Shown: positions 54,469 to 62,907 of the stretch, piece after piece | Numbering within the stretch: the first letter of the stretch is position 1 | Layout: each line of letters opens with the position of its first letter | Origin: Agrobacterium tumefaciens | GTDB lineage: Bacteria; Pseudomonadota; Alphaproteobacteria; Rhizobiales; Rhizobiaceae | DNA length: 64,000 nt | Assembly (NCBI RefSeq): GCF_009649785.1 | Contig: NZ_WJOK01000006.1 | Span: 186,001-250,000, forward strand | Direction: 5' to 3' | Program-made: the position numbers and the translations under genes | The notes under the pieces: generated by a model | Seen by the model: the letters and a program-made list of their open reading frames with translations, nothing else | Told to the model about the DNA's origin: nothing | Databases searched by the model: none

Positions 54469-55434
54469 ATGACGGCCAGCATTTTTTCCGGCGTGATTCC
54501 CGCCTTGATGACCCCCTGCAAAGATGATCGCACCCCCGATTTCGACGCGCTTGTCCGCAAGGGCAAAGAGCTGATCGCCGATGGCATGTCTGCCGTCGTG
54601 TATTGCGGTTCCATGGGCGACTGGCCGCTTCTTTCCGATGAGCAGCGCATGGAAGGCGTGGAACGTCTGGTGAAAGCCGGCATTCCGGTCATCGTCGGCA
54701 CCGGCGCGGTCAACACGGCATCTGCCGTTGCGCACGCCGCCCATGCCCAGAAGGTTGGCGCAAAGGGCCTGATGGTCATTCCGCGTGTTCTTTCGCGCGG
54801 CTCGGTCATCGCTGCCCAGAAGGCGCATTTCAAGGCCATCCTTGCGGCCGCTGCCGAAACGCCCGCTGTCATCTACAACAGCCCCTATTACGGTTTCGCC
54901 ACCCGCGCCGATCTCTTCTTCGCGCTGCGTGCGGAACACAAGAACCTCGTGGGCTTCAAGGAATTCGGTGGTCCGGCGGATATGCGTTACGCTGCTGAAA
55001 ACATCACCAGCCGCGATGATGAAGTCACCCTGATGATCGGCGTCGATACTGCCGTTGTCCACGGCTTCGTCAATTGCGGCGCAACCGGCGCGATCACGGG
55101 CATCGGCAATGTTCTGCCGAAGGAAGTCATCCATCTCTGCAAGCTGTCGCAGGCCGCCGCCAAGGGCGATGCGGACGCCCGCGCCCGCGCGCTGGAACTG
55201 GAGCAGGCGCTCGCCGTCCTCTCCTCCTTCGATGAAGGCCCGGATCTGGTTCTCTACTTCAAGCACATGATGGTGCTGAAGGGCGACAAGGAATATACGC
55301 TGCACTTTAACGAGACCGATGCCCTCAGCGACAGCCAGCGCGGTTATGTCGAGGCGCAGTTCAAGCTGTTCAACAGCTGGTACGCCGACTGGAGCAAGCT
55401 TCCGGGTGCGGTTCAGGCCTGCAAGGCTGCCTGA
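54469..55434 (+). CDS. DapA-family lyase/deaminase, probably pyrroline-4-hydroxy-2-carboxylate deaminase (321 aa)
   Basis: TIM-barrel of the N-acetylneuraminate lyase/DHDPS family: Tyr140 in YNSPYYG and Schiff-base Lys164 in LVGFKEFGG. The usual GTTGE substrate loop is GSMGD (47-51), so it is not biosynthetic DapA. In bacteria that degrade 4-hydroxyproline, a protein of this family (HypD/LhpC) deaminates and dehydrates pyrroline-4-hydroxy-2-carboxylate to 2-oxoglutarate semialdehyde. The surrounding D-amino-acid dehydrogenase and amino-acid importer support that role. TTAGGAG precedes the ATG; a strong terminator follows. Confidence 0.82.
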   Translation: MTASIFSGVIPALMTPCKDDRTPDFDALVRKGKELIADGMSAVVYCGSMGDWPLLSDEQRMEGVERLVKAGIPVIVGTGAVNTASAVAHAAHAQKVGAKGLMVIPRVLSRGSVIAAQKAHFKAILAAAAETPAVIYNSPYYGFATRADLFFALRAEHKNLVGFKEFGGPADMRYAAENITSRDDEVTLMIGVDTAVVHGFVNCGATGAITGIGNVLPKEVIHLCKLSQAAAKGDADARARALELEQALAVLSSFDEGPDLVLYFKHMMVLKGDKEYTLHFNETDALSDSQRGYVEAQFKLFNSWYADWSKLPGAVQACKAA

Positions 55435-55449
55435 TTACTTTCTGCAGTG

Positions 55450-55477
55450 AAAAAGGCCCGCATTTGCGGGCCTTTTT
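55450..55477 (+). terminator. Terminator after the DapA-family gene
   Basis: Perfect 12-bp stem AAAAAGGCCCGC/GCGGGCCTTTTT with a 4-nt loop and T-run. Confidence 0.92.
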
Positions 55478-55502
55478 TCGTTTTATGAGGTTCGATAGAT
55501 AT

Positions 55503-55539
55503 CCTTCGTCATGCCTGATTGGGTTCGGCATGACGAAGG
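55503..55539. repeat. Intergenic palindrome
   Basis: Exact 13-bp arms CCTTCGTCATGCC and GGCATGACGAAGG, 11-nt loop, no T-run. It shares GTCATGC with the outer arms of the element at 44887-44972, so it is probably a short relative of the same repeat class. It lies just after the convergent reductase gene end. Confidence 0.6.
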
Positions 55540-55546
55540 ACTGATG

Positions 55547-56584
55547 TCAGGAGACGGCGTCCATCCCCTGTTCCAGCAGCCGGTCGAGACCGGCGATTTC
55601 GGCGGCGGTCAAGGTAATGCCTTCGCTTTCCGATTTGGCGCGTGCAGTGAAGCGGCGGCCGGAGGGCAGGCGGGCTCCCTGGCCGATAATGGCGTCGAAC
55701 AGGATTTCCGCCCGCTGGAAAGGATCGCCCGGACGGCCCTTGGCGAAGGCTTCCGGGGAAAAGGCGACGATAAGCTCGCCATGGAAGGGTGCAAGCGTTG
55801 TGGTGCCGAGATACTCCAGTACTTCGGGGCTGGTCAGGTCACCGATCATGATACCCGCGAGAAGCTCGATCATGGTGCCGATGGCCGAACCCTTGTGGCC
55901 GCCGAACGGAAGCATGGCGCCGGCAAGCGCAGCCTCCGGGTCGGTCGTCGGGTTTCCGTCGGCATCCACGGCCCAGCCTTCAGGCAAAGATTTGCCCGCG
56001 CGACGGTGCAGTTCTATCTCGCCGCGCGCCGCAACAGATGTTGCGAAATCAAAGACATAGGGTGAAGTGTTCTTACGGGGCCAACCGAAGGCGAAGGGGT
56101 TGGTGCCGAGCAGCGGCTTGGTTCCGCCAGTGGGAGCGACGGTGGAATAGCTCGGGCACATGACCAGACCCGCTAGACCGTTCGCTGTCAGCCCCTCGAC
56201 TTCCGGCCAGAGCGCCGAGAAATGCGTGCAATCATTGATGACGAGCGCGGCGATGCCGGTGCGTTTCGCCCGCTCCACCAGAACAGGCAGGCCAAGCTCG
56301 AAGGCGGGGTTGGCAAAACCGCCATTGGCGTTGACTTTCACGATCGCTGTGCCGTCGTCTTCGGCCACCTCCGGCATCGCATCGGGCTTAACCTTGCCTG
56401 CCTTGACGGTGCGCAGGGCGCCTTCGATGCGGTAGATACCGTGCGATTTGCAGGCGTCACGCTCACCGGCAACAATAACCCGCGCAAGCGCTCCCGCCTG
56501 CACGGCATTGAGCCCCGCCTTGCGGAAAATCGCTTCGACCCGCTGAAAAAGCCCGTCGATGGTCAATGTGGTGTTGTCGCTCAT
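55547..56584 (-). CDS. Ldh2/DpkA-family NAD(P)H imine reductase, probably pyrroline-2-carboxylate reductase (345 aa)
   Basis: The malate/L-lactate dehydrogenase-2 fold: catalytic His in INDCTHFSALWP, Arg in SHGIYRIEGAL and the nucleotide region GTNPFAFGWPRK, GGHKGSAIGTMIELLAG. Members of this family reduce delta1-piperideine- or delta1-pyrroline-2-carboxylate to pipecolate or proline. In 3-hydroxyproline degradation this step follows the AcnX-type dehydratase, which is encoded in the same regulon. GGAGG lies 6 nt before MSDNTT at 56584; the frame to 56635 is rejected. It is divergent from the ABC operon. Confidence 0.85.
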   Translation of the reverse strand: MSDNTTLTIDGLFQRVEAIFRKAGLNAVQAGALARVIVAGERDACKSHGIYRIEGALRTVKAGKVKPDAMPEVAEDDGTAIVKVNANGGFANPAFELGLPVLVERAKRTGIAALVINDCTHFSALWPEVEGLTANGLAGLVMCPSYSTVAPTGGTKPLLGTNPFAFGWPRKNTSPYVFDFATSVAARGEIELHRRAGKSLPEGWAVDADGNPTTDPEAALAGAMLPFGGHKGSAIGTMIELLAGIMIGDLTSPEVLEYLGTTTLAPFHGELIVAFSPEAFAKGRPGDPFQRAEILFDAIIGQGARLPSGRRFTARAKSESEGITLTAAEIAGLDRLLEQGMDAVS

Positions 56585-56625
56585 CATAATCCTCCGATAT
56601 TGGGCTCGCACATTTTGAATACATA

Positions 56626-56635
56626 AAGTATACAA
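56626..56635. promoter_or_regulatory. GntR operator candidate for the reductase gene
   Basis: AAGTATACAA; on the minus strand TTGTATAC. It shares the outer TTGT/ACAA pattern with TTGTCGACAA at 54373. It lies 42 bp before the reductase start. Confidence 0.45.
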
Positions 56636-56813
56636 CGGTCATTCTATTGCAACTCGTCTTTTCGGCATTCTGCGTCCGGTGCCCATTCCTGCCACAAGCG
56701 CCGGGATGAGAGTAGGGCAGACTTGCCCAACCAGGGCGCCATTTTCACGTGCTCTTCGGTCCCGAATTGCAAGCTCGCTCCCGTAGCACTGTTCGCTGCT
56801 GCAAAAATTCTTT

Positions 56814-56830
56814 TTGTATACTCATTGTAT
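56814..56830. promoter_or_regulatory. GntR operator candidate for the transporter operon
   Basis: TTGTATAC (56814-56821) followed by a second TTGTAT (56825-56830), 11 bp apart start to start, 81 bp before the binding-protein gene. Confidence 0.45.
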
Positions 56831-56910
56831 TTTTATGTTGATTTATCGCCTCCATGGGGAAATAGTGACCTCGCCTTCAATGGCAGAGCAATTCTGGGAG
56901 CAAATCAACA

Positions 56911-57717
56911 ATGAAAAAATCGGTCATCGTCGCCGGCCTGCTGGCCGCCACTTTCGCTATTACTCCGGCCAAGGCCGACAAGCTTGACGACATCATTTCG
57001 TCCGGTACGCTGCGCTGTGCGGTCGTGCTCGACTTCCCGCCCATGGGCGCGCGTGATGACGCCAACAACCCGATCGGCTTCGATGTCGATTATTGCAACG
57101 ATCTCGCAAAGGCGCTCGGCGTCACGGCTGAAATCGTCGAGACACCTTTCCCGGAACGTATACCGGCGCTGATGTCCGGCCGCGTCGATGTTGGCGTTGC
57201 CTCCACGTCCGACACGCTTGAGCGCGCCAAGACGGTTGGCATGACCGTGCCTTACTTCGCCTTCGAAATGGCTGTCACCGCCAACGACAAATCTGGCGTC
57301 AAGTCCTTTGAGGACATGAAGGGCAAGACCGTCGGCGCGACTGCCGGTACGTTCGAAGCCATTGCGCTCGAAAAGACCGTCAAGGAATGGGGCGTGGGCG
57401 AGTTCCGTCCTTACCAGACGCAGGCTGATGTGTTCCTCGCGCTCAGCCAGGGTCAGATCGACGCCACCGTTTCAACCTCGACCGTTGCACAGGCCAACGT
57501 TAAGACCGGCAAATTTGCCGGCATCTCGGTGGTCGGCAAGGCACCTTATGACATCGATTATGTCGCTCTCTTCACCAACCGCGATGAATATGGCTTCATC
57601 AATTACCTGAACCTGTTCATCAACCAGCAGGTTCGCACCGGCCGTTACGCCGAACTCTACGGAAAATGGGTTGGCGGCGAAGTTCCTTCGCTCACCGTCA
57701 ACGGCGTCTATCGCTGA
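56911..57717 (+). CDS. Amino-acid ABC transporter periplasmic binding protein (268 aa)
   Basis: Signal peptide MKKSVIVAGLLAATFAITPA with cleavage after AKA, then a family-3 binding fold: DIISSGTLRCAVVLDFPPMG, GFDVDYCNDLAKALGV, RIPALMSGRVDVGVASTSDT, TVGATAGTFEAIALEKTVKE. Polar amino acid class. Context suggests it captures hydroxyproline or related imino acids. First gene of a co-directional operon. Confidence 0.93.
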   Translation: MKKSVIVAGLLAATFAITPAKADKLDDIISSGTLRCAVVLDFPPMGARDDANNPIGFDVDYCNDLAKALGVTAEIVETPFPERIPALMSGRVDVGVASTSDTLERAKTVGMTVPYFAFEMAVTANDKSGVKSFEDMKGKTVGATAGTFEAIALEKTVKEWGVGEFRPYQTQADVFLALSQGQIDATVSTSTVAQANVKTGKFAGISVVGKAPYDIDYVALFTNRDEYGFINYLNLFINQQVRTGRYAELYGKWVGGEVPSLTVNGVYR

Positions 57718-57788
57718 TCGGAACTTTTCCCAAACGGCGCGGTCGGATCGATCGCGCCGTTGATCGTTTCTGAAAAGGTGAGACGGTT

Positions 57789-58454
57789 ATGTTCAATTAT
57801 ACATTCCACTGGAATCAGGCGCTGAAGGCTTTGCCGCAGCTGCTGGACGGTGCGGTGGTGACGCTGCAGATCGCGATCCTGTCGATGGTGATCGGTCTTT
57901 CCTGCGCCATCGTGCTGACCCTGTTCCGGCTTTCCGGTAACCGGATATTGGGTGCCATTGCCGCCGTCTGGGTGGAAATCGCCCGCAACACGCCGGCGCT
58001 GTTCCAGATTTACATGGCCCATTTCGGCCTTGGCAATTTCGGCATTCATCTCAGCCCCTATACGGCGCTTCTGGCCGGCATCGCCTTCAACAATGCGGGC
58101 TATCTTGCGGAGAACTTCCGTGGAGCGCTGAAGGCGATACCGGATACGCAAACGCGCTCCGGCCGTTCGCTCGGCATGACGTCGATGCAGACCTTCCGCC
58201 TCATCATCATGCCGCAGATGCTGCGCGTCGCCTTCCTGCCTGCCACCAACCAGATGGTCTGGGCAATCCTGATGACCTCGCTCGGTGTCACCGTCGGCAT
58301 GAATACGGATCTCGCCGGTGTCACGCAGGCCTTGAACGCCCGTTCGTTCCGCACCTTCGAATTCTTCGCGCTTGCCGCGGTCATCTATTACGTGATCGCC
58401 AAGATCGTCACGCTTGCCGCCAGATTGCTGGCCGCTCGTCTGTTTCGTTACTGA
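57789..58454 (+). CDS. Amino-acid ABC permease, HisM/HisQ type (221 aa)
   Basis: Five helices with the substrate-contact WVEIARNTPALFQIYMAHFG and the EAA-like loop FRGALKAIPDTQTRSGRSLG, GMTSMQTFRLIIMPQMLRVA. It pairs with the following permease. GAAAAGGTGAGACGG precedes the ATG. Confidence 0.93.
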   Translation: MFNYTFHWNQALKALPQLLDGAVVTLQIAILSMVIGLSCAIVLTLFRLSGNRILGAIAAVWVEIARNTPALFQIYMAHFGLGNFGIHLSPYTALLAGIAFNNAGYLAENFRGALKAIPDTQTRSGRSLGMTSMQTFRLIIMPQMLRVAFLPATNQMVWAILMTSLGVTVGMNTDLAGVTQALNARSFRTFEFFALAAVIYYVIAKIVTLAARLLAARLFRY

Positions 58455-58466
58455 GAGAGGTGCGCC

Positions 58467-59120
58467 ATGTTTGAAACCGCTCTCACCTGGAGTGATCTTG
58501 CCTTCCTTGCCAAGGGCGCGGGGATGACGCTTGCCGTCACCGCCGTTGCCGTGACGGCTGGCACCCTCATGGGTATCATCTTCGGTGTCATCCGCTTCCA
58601 GCTCGGGGCCTATTGGTCGCTGCCGCTGACCTTCGTGCTGGATGTTTTCCGCTCCGTGCCGCTCCTCATCCAACTGGTGCTTGGCAATGCCTTCCAGTCG
58701 ATCGCCAAGCTCGGCTGGCCGCCATTCACCACCTCATGCGTGGTTCTGTCGCTTTATACGGCGGCCTACTGCACCGAGATCGTGCGTGGCGGCATCGAAG
58801 CGGTGCCGTCGAACACGCGCCGCGCCTGCCGTTCGCTCGGCATGACCTGGTCGCAGGACATGTGCTACATCGTGCTGCCGCTTGCAACTCGCGTGTCGTT
58901 GCCCGCCTGGATCGGCCTGACACTCGGCGTCATGAAGGATTCGGCGCTCGTGCTGTGGCTCGGACTTATCGAGCTTCTGCGTGCCTCGCAGATCCTCGTC
59001 ACGCGCCTGCAGGAACCGCTGACCATTCTCATGATCTGCGGCGCCATCTATTTCCTTATCAGCTTCCCCATCGCCCGTTTCGGCGGGTATCTCGAAAGAC
59101 GGTGGTCCCCCAATGATTGA
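58467..59120 (+). CDS. Amino-acid ABC permease, second subunit (217 aa)
   Basis: Same HisM-type fold: FVLDVFRSVPLLIQLVLGNA and RGGIEAVPSNTRRACRSLGM with TWSQDMCYIVLPLATRVSLP. GAGAGGTG precedes the ATG. It overlaps the ATPase gene by 8 bp. Confidence 0.93.
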   Translation: MFETALTWSDLAFLAKGAGMTLAVTAVAVTAGTLMGIIFGVIRFQLGAYWSLPLTFVLDVFRSVPLLIQLVLGNAFQSIAKLGWPPFTTSCVVLSLYTAAYCTEIVRGGIEAVPSNTRRACRSLGMTWSQDMCYIVLPLATRVSLPAWIGLTLGVMKDSALVLWLGLIELLRASQILVTRLQEPLTILMICGAIYFLISFPIARFGGYLERRWSPND

Positions 59121-59835
59121 GATCGAAAACGTCCGCAAATCCTTCGGCCCGCTGGAGGTTCTGAAAGGGATCAACCTGACCGTCAACAACGGCGAGGTCG
59201 TCACTATCATCGGTGGTTCCGGCTCCGGCAAGTCGACGCTGCTGACCTGCATCAACGGCCTGGAGCCGATCGATAGCGGCAAGATCGTCATCGACGGCAC
59301 CGAGGTGCATGCCAAATCGACCGACCTCAACAAGCTGCGTCGCAAGGTCGGCATCGTCTTCCAGCAATGGAACGCCTTTCCGCATCTGACGGTGCTCGAA
59401 AACGTCATGCTGGCGCCGCGCAAGGTGCTTGGCATTTCGAAAGAGCAGGCCGAGGAAATCGCGGTCAAGCAACTGACCCATGTCGGTCTTGCTGAAAAGC
59501 TGAAGGTCTATCCGAACCGCATGTCTGGCGGTCAGCAACAGCGTATGGCGATTGCCCGCGCTCTTGCCATGTCGCCGGAATATATGCTGTTCGACGAAGT
59601 CACCTCAGCGCTCGATCCGATGCTGGTGGGCGAAGTGCTCGATACGCTGAAAATGCTGGCCGACGAGGGCATGACGATGATCTGCGTCACCCATGAAATG
59701 GCCTTCGCCCGCGATGTGTCGAACCGTGTCGCCTTTTTCCATCAGGGCGTGATGGCGGAAATCGGCACGCCGGATCGGCTTTTCGGCGCGCCGCAGCACC
59801 CCGAGACGCAGAAATTCCTGTCGAGCGTGCGGTAA
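59113..59835 (+). CDS. Amino-acid ABC transporter ATPase (240 aa)
   Basis: HisP/GlnQ-type ATPase: Walker A GGSGSGKST, VFQQWNAFPHLTVLENV, signature MSGGQQQR, Walker B YMLFDEVTSALDP (the usual DEP is DEV, as often in this class), switch VTHEM. Its stop and the next start share one base (TAATG). Confidence 0.95.
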   Translation: MIEIENVRKSFGPLEVLKGINLTVNNGEVVTIIGGSGSGKSTLLTCINGLEPIDSGKIVIDGTEVHAKSTDLNKLRRKVGIVFQQWNAFPHLTVLENVMLAPRKVLGISKEQAEEIAVKQLTHVGLAEKLKVYPNRMSGGQQQRMAIARALAMSPEYMLFDEVTSALDPMLVGEVLDTLKMLADEGMTMICVTHEMAFARDVSNRVAFFHQGVMAEIGTPDRLFGAPQHPETQKFLSSVR

Positions 59836-61076
59836 TGTCTGCAAACAATGTCATCGTCATAGGGGCCGGCGTTGTCGGCCTCTCGGCAGCTATTGCCGCG
59901 CAGGGACGCGGCCTTTCGGTCACGGTTATCGATCGCGAAGGCCCGGCGGCCGGCGCTTCCGCCGGTAACGCCGGTGCCTTCGCCTTCACCGATATCCTGC
60001 CGCTCGCATCCCCCGGCATTCTCTGGAAAGCGCCGAAGTGGCTTCTCGACCCGCTCGGGCCTCTCAGCGTACCGCCTGCCTATGCGCTGAAGATTGCACC
60101 ATGGATGTTCCGGTTCTGGCGCGCCTGTGCCGCCTCGAAGGTTGAACATTCCACCACCGCCCAGACGGCGCTGATGGACCTGTCGAAATCTGAACTTGAG
60201 CCGTTTCTCAGGAGAACCGACACGATTGCCATGCTGCGCAAGGAGGGCAATCTCCAGGTCTATGAAAGCGAAGCCGAATTCGAAGGCTCGCTTGCCGGCT
60301 GGAAGGCGCGCGAGCGTCATGGCATCGAGTTCCGGCACCTCAATGCCGAGCAGATGGCCGAGATACAGCCCGGCATCGCACCGCGTTTCACCTGCGGCAC
60401 CTTCACGCCCGGCTGGCATTCCATCGCCGACCCGAAGCTCTATACGCTGGCTCTTGCCGAGCATTTCCGCAGCATCGGCGGTCGTATCGAACGTCTCGAC
60501 ATCGCAGCGCTCAGGCCGCTGGAAGACGGTGTGGAAGTGGTGAGCCATGACGGGCGCACTCGCAAGGCCGGCAAGGTGGTATTGGCGGCGGGCGCGTTTT
60601 CGCATCGCATTGCCCGTTCGCTTGGGGAAAAAATTCCGCTGGAAACGGAACGGGGGTATAATACCACCCTGCCTTCAGGCGCCTTCGATCTGCGCACGCA
60701 GGTGACCTTCGGCGGTCATGGTTTCGTTGTCACGCGGCTTTCGACCGGCATTCGCGTCGGCGGTGCAGTGGAGCTGGGCGGGCTCGAGCTTCCGGCCAAT
60801 TTCGCCCGCTCCGAGGCGCTTCTCGCCAAGGCGGCAAGTTTTCTGCCAGGCCTGAAAACCGAAGGCGGCAAGCAATGGATGGGTTTTCGCCCGTCGCTGC
60901 CCGACAGCCTGCCGGCGATTGGTGCGGCGCGCCACACGGCGCGGGTGGTCTATGCTTTCGGTCACGGCCATCTGGGGCTGACGCAATCGGCCGGCACGGC
61001 CCGCATCGTCGCCGATCTACTGACGGGGCAAAAACCCGCCATCGATACAAGGGCATTTTCGCCACAACGTTTCTAG
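59835..61076 (+). CDS. FAD-dependent D-amino-acid (D-hydroxyproline) dehydrogenase, DadA type (413 aa)
   Basis: N-terminal FAD-binding VIVIGAGVVGLSAAIAAQGR and ADP-contact VTVIDREGPAAGASAGNAGA, followed by a DAO fold with GWHSIADPKLYTLALAEHFR and the C-terminal FAD loop FGHGHLGLTQSAGTARIVAD. In hydroxyproline operons such enzymes oxidise cis-4-hydroxy-D-proline to pyrroline-4-hydroxy-2-carboxylate and pass electrons to the respiratory chain. It is translationally coupled to the transporter ATPase. The stop codon lies inside the stem of a terminator-like hairpin. Confidence 0.9.
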   Translation: MSANNVIVIGAGVVGLSAAIAAQGRGLSVTVIDREGPAAGASAGNAGAFAFTDILPLASPGILWKAPKWLLDPLGPLSVPPAYALKIAPWMFRFWRACAASKVEHSTTAQTALMDLSKSELEPFLRRTDTIAMLRKEGNLQVYESEAEFEGSLAGWKARERHGIEFRHLNAEQMAEIQPGIAPRFTCGTFTPGWHSIADPKLYTLALAEHFRSIGGRIERLDIAALRPLEDGVEVVSHDGRTRKAGKVVLAAGAFSHRIARSLGEKIPLETERGYNTTLPSGAFDLRTQVTFGGHGFVVTRLSTGIRVGGAVELGGLELPANFARSEALLAKAASFLPGLKTEGGKQWMGFRPSLPDSLPAIGAARHTARVVYAFGHGHLGLTQSAGTARIVADLLTGQKPAIDTRAFSPQRF

Positions 61077-61123
61077 AGAATTTTGGCTTTTCTCCGAAAC
61101 GCAAAAATTCTCTAGTTTTTTTT
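61073..61123 (+). terminator. Strong intrinsic terminator inside the hydroxyproline operon
   Basis: Exact 12-bp arms CTAGAGAATTTT (61073-61084) and AAAATTCTCTAG (61104-61115) around a 19-nt loop, followed by eight T. The left arm includes the stop codon of the dehydrogenase gene. It would reduce or uncouple expression of the two downstream genes. Confidence 0.75.
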
Positions 61124-61125
61124 AC

Positions 61126-61170
61126 GCATTTTCCAGACGTAAAACCGCTACGCACTTTTACTGGAAATGC
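61126..61170. repeat. Agrobacterium intergenic repeat
   Basis: GCATTTTCCAG and CTGGAAATGC form imperfect inverted arms around a centre with GTAAAACCGCTACGCAC. The motif (gcattttccagacgtaaaac; cgctacgcacttttactgg) recalls a palindromic sequence seen many times between genes in Agrobacterium and Rhizobium, from memory. It follows the terminator directly and precedes the AcnX gene. Confidence 0.6.
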
Positions 61171-61187
61171 TTTTGGGGAGATTTTCG

Positions 61188-62897
61188 ATGTCTTCTTCCG
61201 GTTCGACAACAGCCGTTCCTCAGGCGCGCAGCATCCTGCCGGGCGCGGCTGAAGGCGTGGTGATCGCCACGACTGAGGCGCTGAGTTTCTGGGGCGGTGT
61301 CGATCCCGCCACAGGCAAGGTGATTGACGTGCACCACCCGCTGCACGGCGTCTGTCTCACCGGCGGTGTGCTGTTCATGCCGTCAAGCCGTGGCTCCTGC
61401 ACCGGTTCTGGCGTTTTGCTCGATCTCATCCTGACGGGCCGCGCACCCTCAGCGCTTGTCTTCTGCGAGGCCGAAGACGTGCTAACGCTAGGCGCACTGA
61501 TCGCTTCGGAAATGTTTTGCAAGCCCATGCCGGTGCTGCGCCTGGACGCGGAGAATTTCGCGCGGTTCTCTCAAGCCTCTCATGTGCGTATCGATAAAAA
61601 TACCATTGAGGCTGATGGCGTTTCCCTCGCGATCGCGCCGCCTGCGACGACGCATCTCGATCTCAAGAATGACGACAGGGCAATGGTCGAGGGCCGCGAC
61701 GGCATTGCCGTGCAGCAGGCCATGCGCATCATTGTCGCCATGGCCGCCCAGCAGGGGGCGTCAGCGCTCGTCGATGTCACGCAGGGTCATATTGACGGCT
61801 GCATCTATGCCAGCCCCGCCAATCTCACCTTTGCAGAGAAGATGGCGGAGATGGGCGCAAGCGTGCGCGTGCCGACGACCATGAACGCCATCTCGGTGGA
61901 CAAGGCGCATTGGCGCGCGCAGGGCGTGCCGGAGGATTTCGGCGATCCCGCCGCAAGGCTGGCAGATGCCTATGTACGCATGGGCTGTCGCCCCACCTTT
62001 ACCTGTTCGCCATATCTGCTCGACAGCGCGCCGCAGGCCGGCGACATGATCGCCTGGGCCGAATCGAATGCCGTGATTTTCGCAAATACGGTTCTCGGCG
62101 CACGCACGGCCAAACATCCGGATTTTCTCGATCTCTGCATTGCCTTGACGGGCAGGGCGCCATTGTCCGGCGTCTATCTTGAGGAAAACCGCCGACCGCA
62201 ACGCATTGTCGATGTCGCTTTGCCTGAGGATATCAATGACGCCTTCTGGCCGCTCATCGGTTATCTCGCTGGCAAGGCAGCCCCCGATTGCATTCCGCTT
62301 CTGCGCGGTCTTGGCGCAGCAAAGCCTTCGCGGGATGATCTGAAGGCGCTCTGCGCCGCTTTCGGCACCACGTCTGCGGCTCCCATGCTGCATATCGAGG
62401 GCGTCACCCCGGAAGCGGGACTGGAGCCGGTCGAAACGGCGGAAACCGTCACAGTTTCGCTTGCTGATATGGCCGCAGGCTGGTCGCTTCTGAATGAGGG
62501 ACCAGAGGATGTGCAACTGGTTGCCATCGGCAGCCCGCATGCCTCGCTGGAGGAATGCCGCGCGCTGGCGTCCGCCTTCAACGGACGCAGGCGTCATGCA
62601 AATGTTGCCGTCATCGTCACTGCCGGACAGCAGGTCATCGACGCAGCAGAACGGGACGGCACCCTGCAAAGCCTGCATGACAGTGGCGTCCAGGTACTGC
62701 CTGATCTGTGCTGGTGCTCGATTTCCGAACCGGTCTTTCCGACCAGGACGCGCGCGCTGATGACCAATTCGGGCAAGTACGCCCACTACGGTCCTGGCCT
62801 CAGCGGCCGCGCGGTGCGTTTCGGCAGCCTTGCCGACTGTGTTGAAAGCGCACTGACCGGCCGTGCTATTTCCCGTCTTCCATCCTGGCTTTCCTGA
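61188..62897 (+). CDS. AcnX-type cis-3-hydroxy-L-proline dehydratase, fused small and large domains (569 aa)
   Basis: Aconitase X. Residues 20-135 are the swivelling small domain with [20 protein letters not shown] and [16 protein letters not shown]. Residues 150-569 are the large domain with [44 protein letters not shown] and [20 protein letters not shown]. In bacteria the two are fused, as here. Characterised relatives, including one from A. tumefaciens, dehydrate cis-3-hydroxy-L-proline to pyrroline-2-carboxylate and need iron. GGGGAG precedes the ATG at 61188; the frame to 61167 is rejected. The reductase at 55547-56584 would finish the conversion to L-proline. Confidence 0.9.
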   Translation: MSSSGSTTAVPQARSILPGAAEGVVIATTEALSFWGGVDPATGKVIDVHHPLHGVCLTGGVLFMPSSRGSCTGSGVLLDLILTGRAPSALVFCEAEDVLTLGALIASEMFCKPMPVLRLDAENFARFSQASHVRIDKNTIEADGVSLAIAPPATTHLDLKNDDRAMVEGRDGIAVQQAMRIIVAMAAQQGASALVDVTQGHIDGCIYASPANLTFAEKMAEMGASVRVPTTMNAISVDKAHWRAQGVPEDFGDPAARLADAYVRMGCRPTFTCSPYLLDSAPQAGDMIAWAESNAVIFANTVLGARTAKHPDFLDLCIALTGRAPLSGVYLEENRRPQRIVDVALPEDINDAFWPLIGYLAGKAAPDCIPLLRGLGAAKPSRDDLKALCAAFGTTSAAPMLHIEGVTPEAGLEPVETAETVTVSLADMAAGWSLLNEGPEDVQLVAIGSPHASLEECRALASAFNGRRRHANVAVIVTAGQQVIDAAERDGTLQSLHDSGVQVLPDLCWCSISEPVFPTRTRALMTNSGKYAHYGPGLSGRAVRFGSLADCVESALTGRAISRLPSWLS

Positions 62898-62907
62898 GGA
62901 GCACTAA

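Larger units (their letters stand above)
56585..56910. other. Divergent promoter region of reductase and transporter operons (326 bp)
   Basis: Holds TTGTATAC-type sites near each end (56628-56635 and 56814-56821) and no gene. The middle (56685-56715) contains a weak, decayed palindrome resembling the CATTCCTG...GGGATGAG repeats common in Agrobacterium. Confidence 0.6.

Noticed and set aside
54469-55434. Calling this gene dapA (lysine biosynthesis)
   Set aside because: Substrate loop differs (GSMGD instead of GTTGE) and the context is hydroxyproline catabolism under a GntR regulator.
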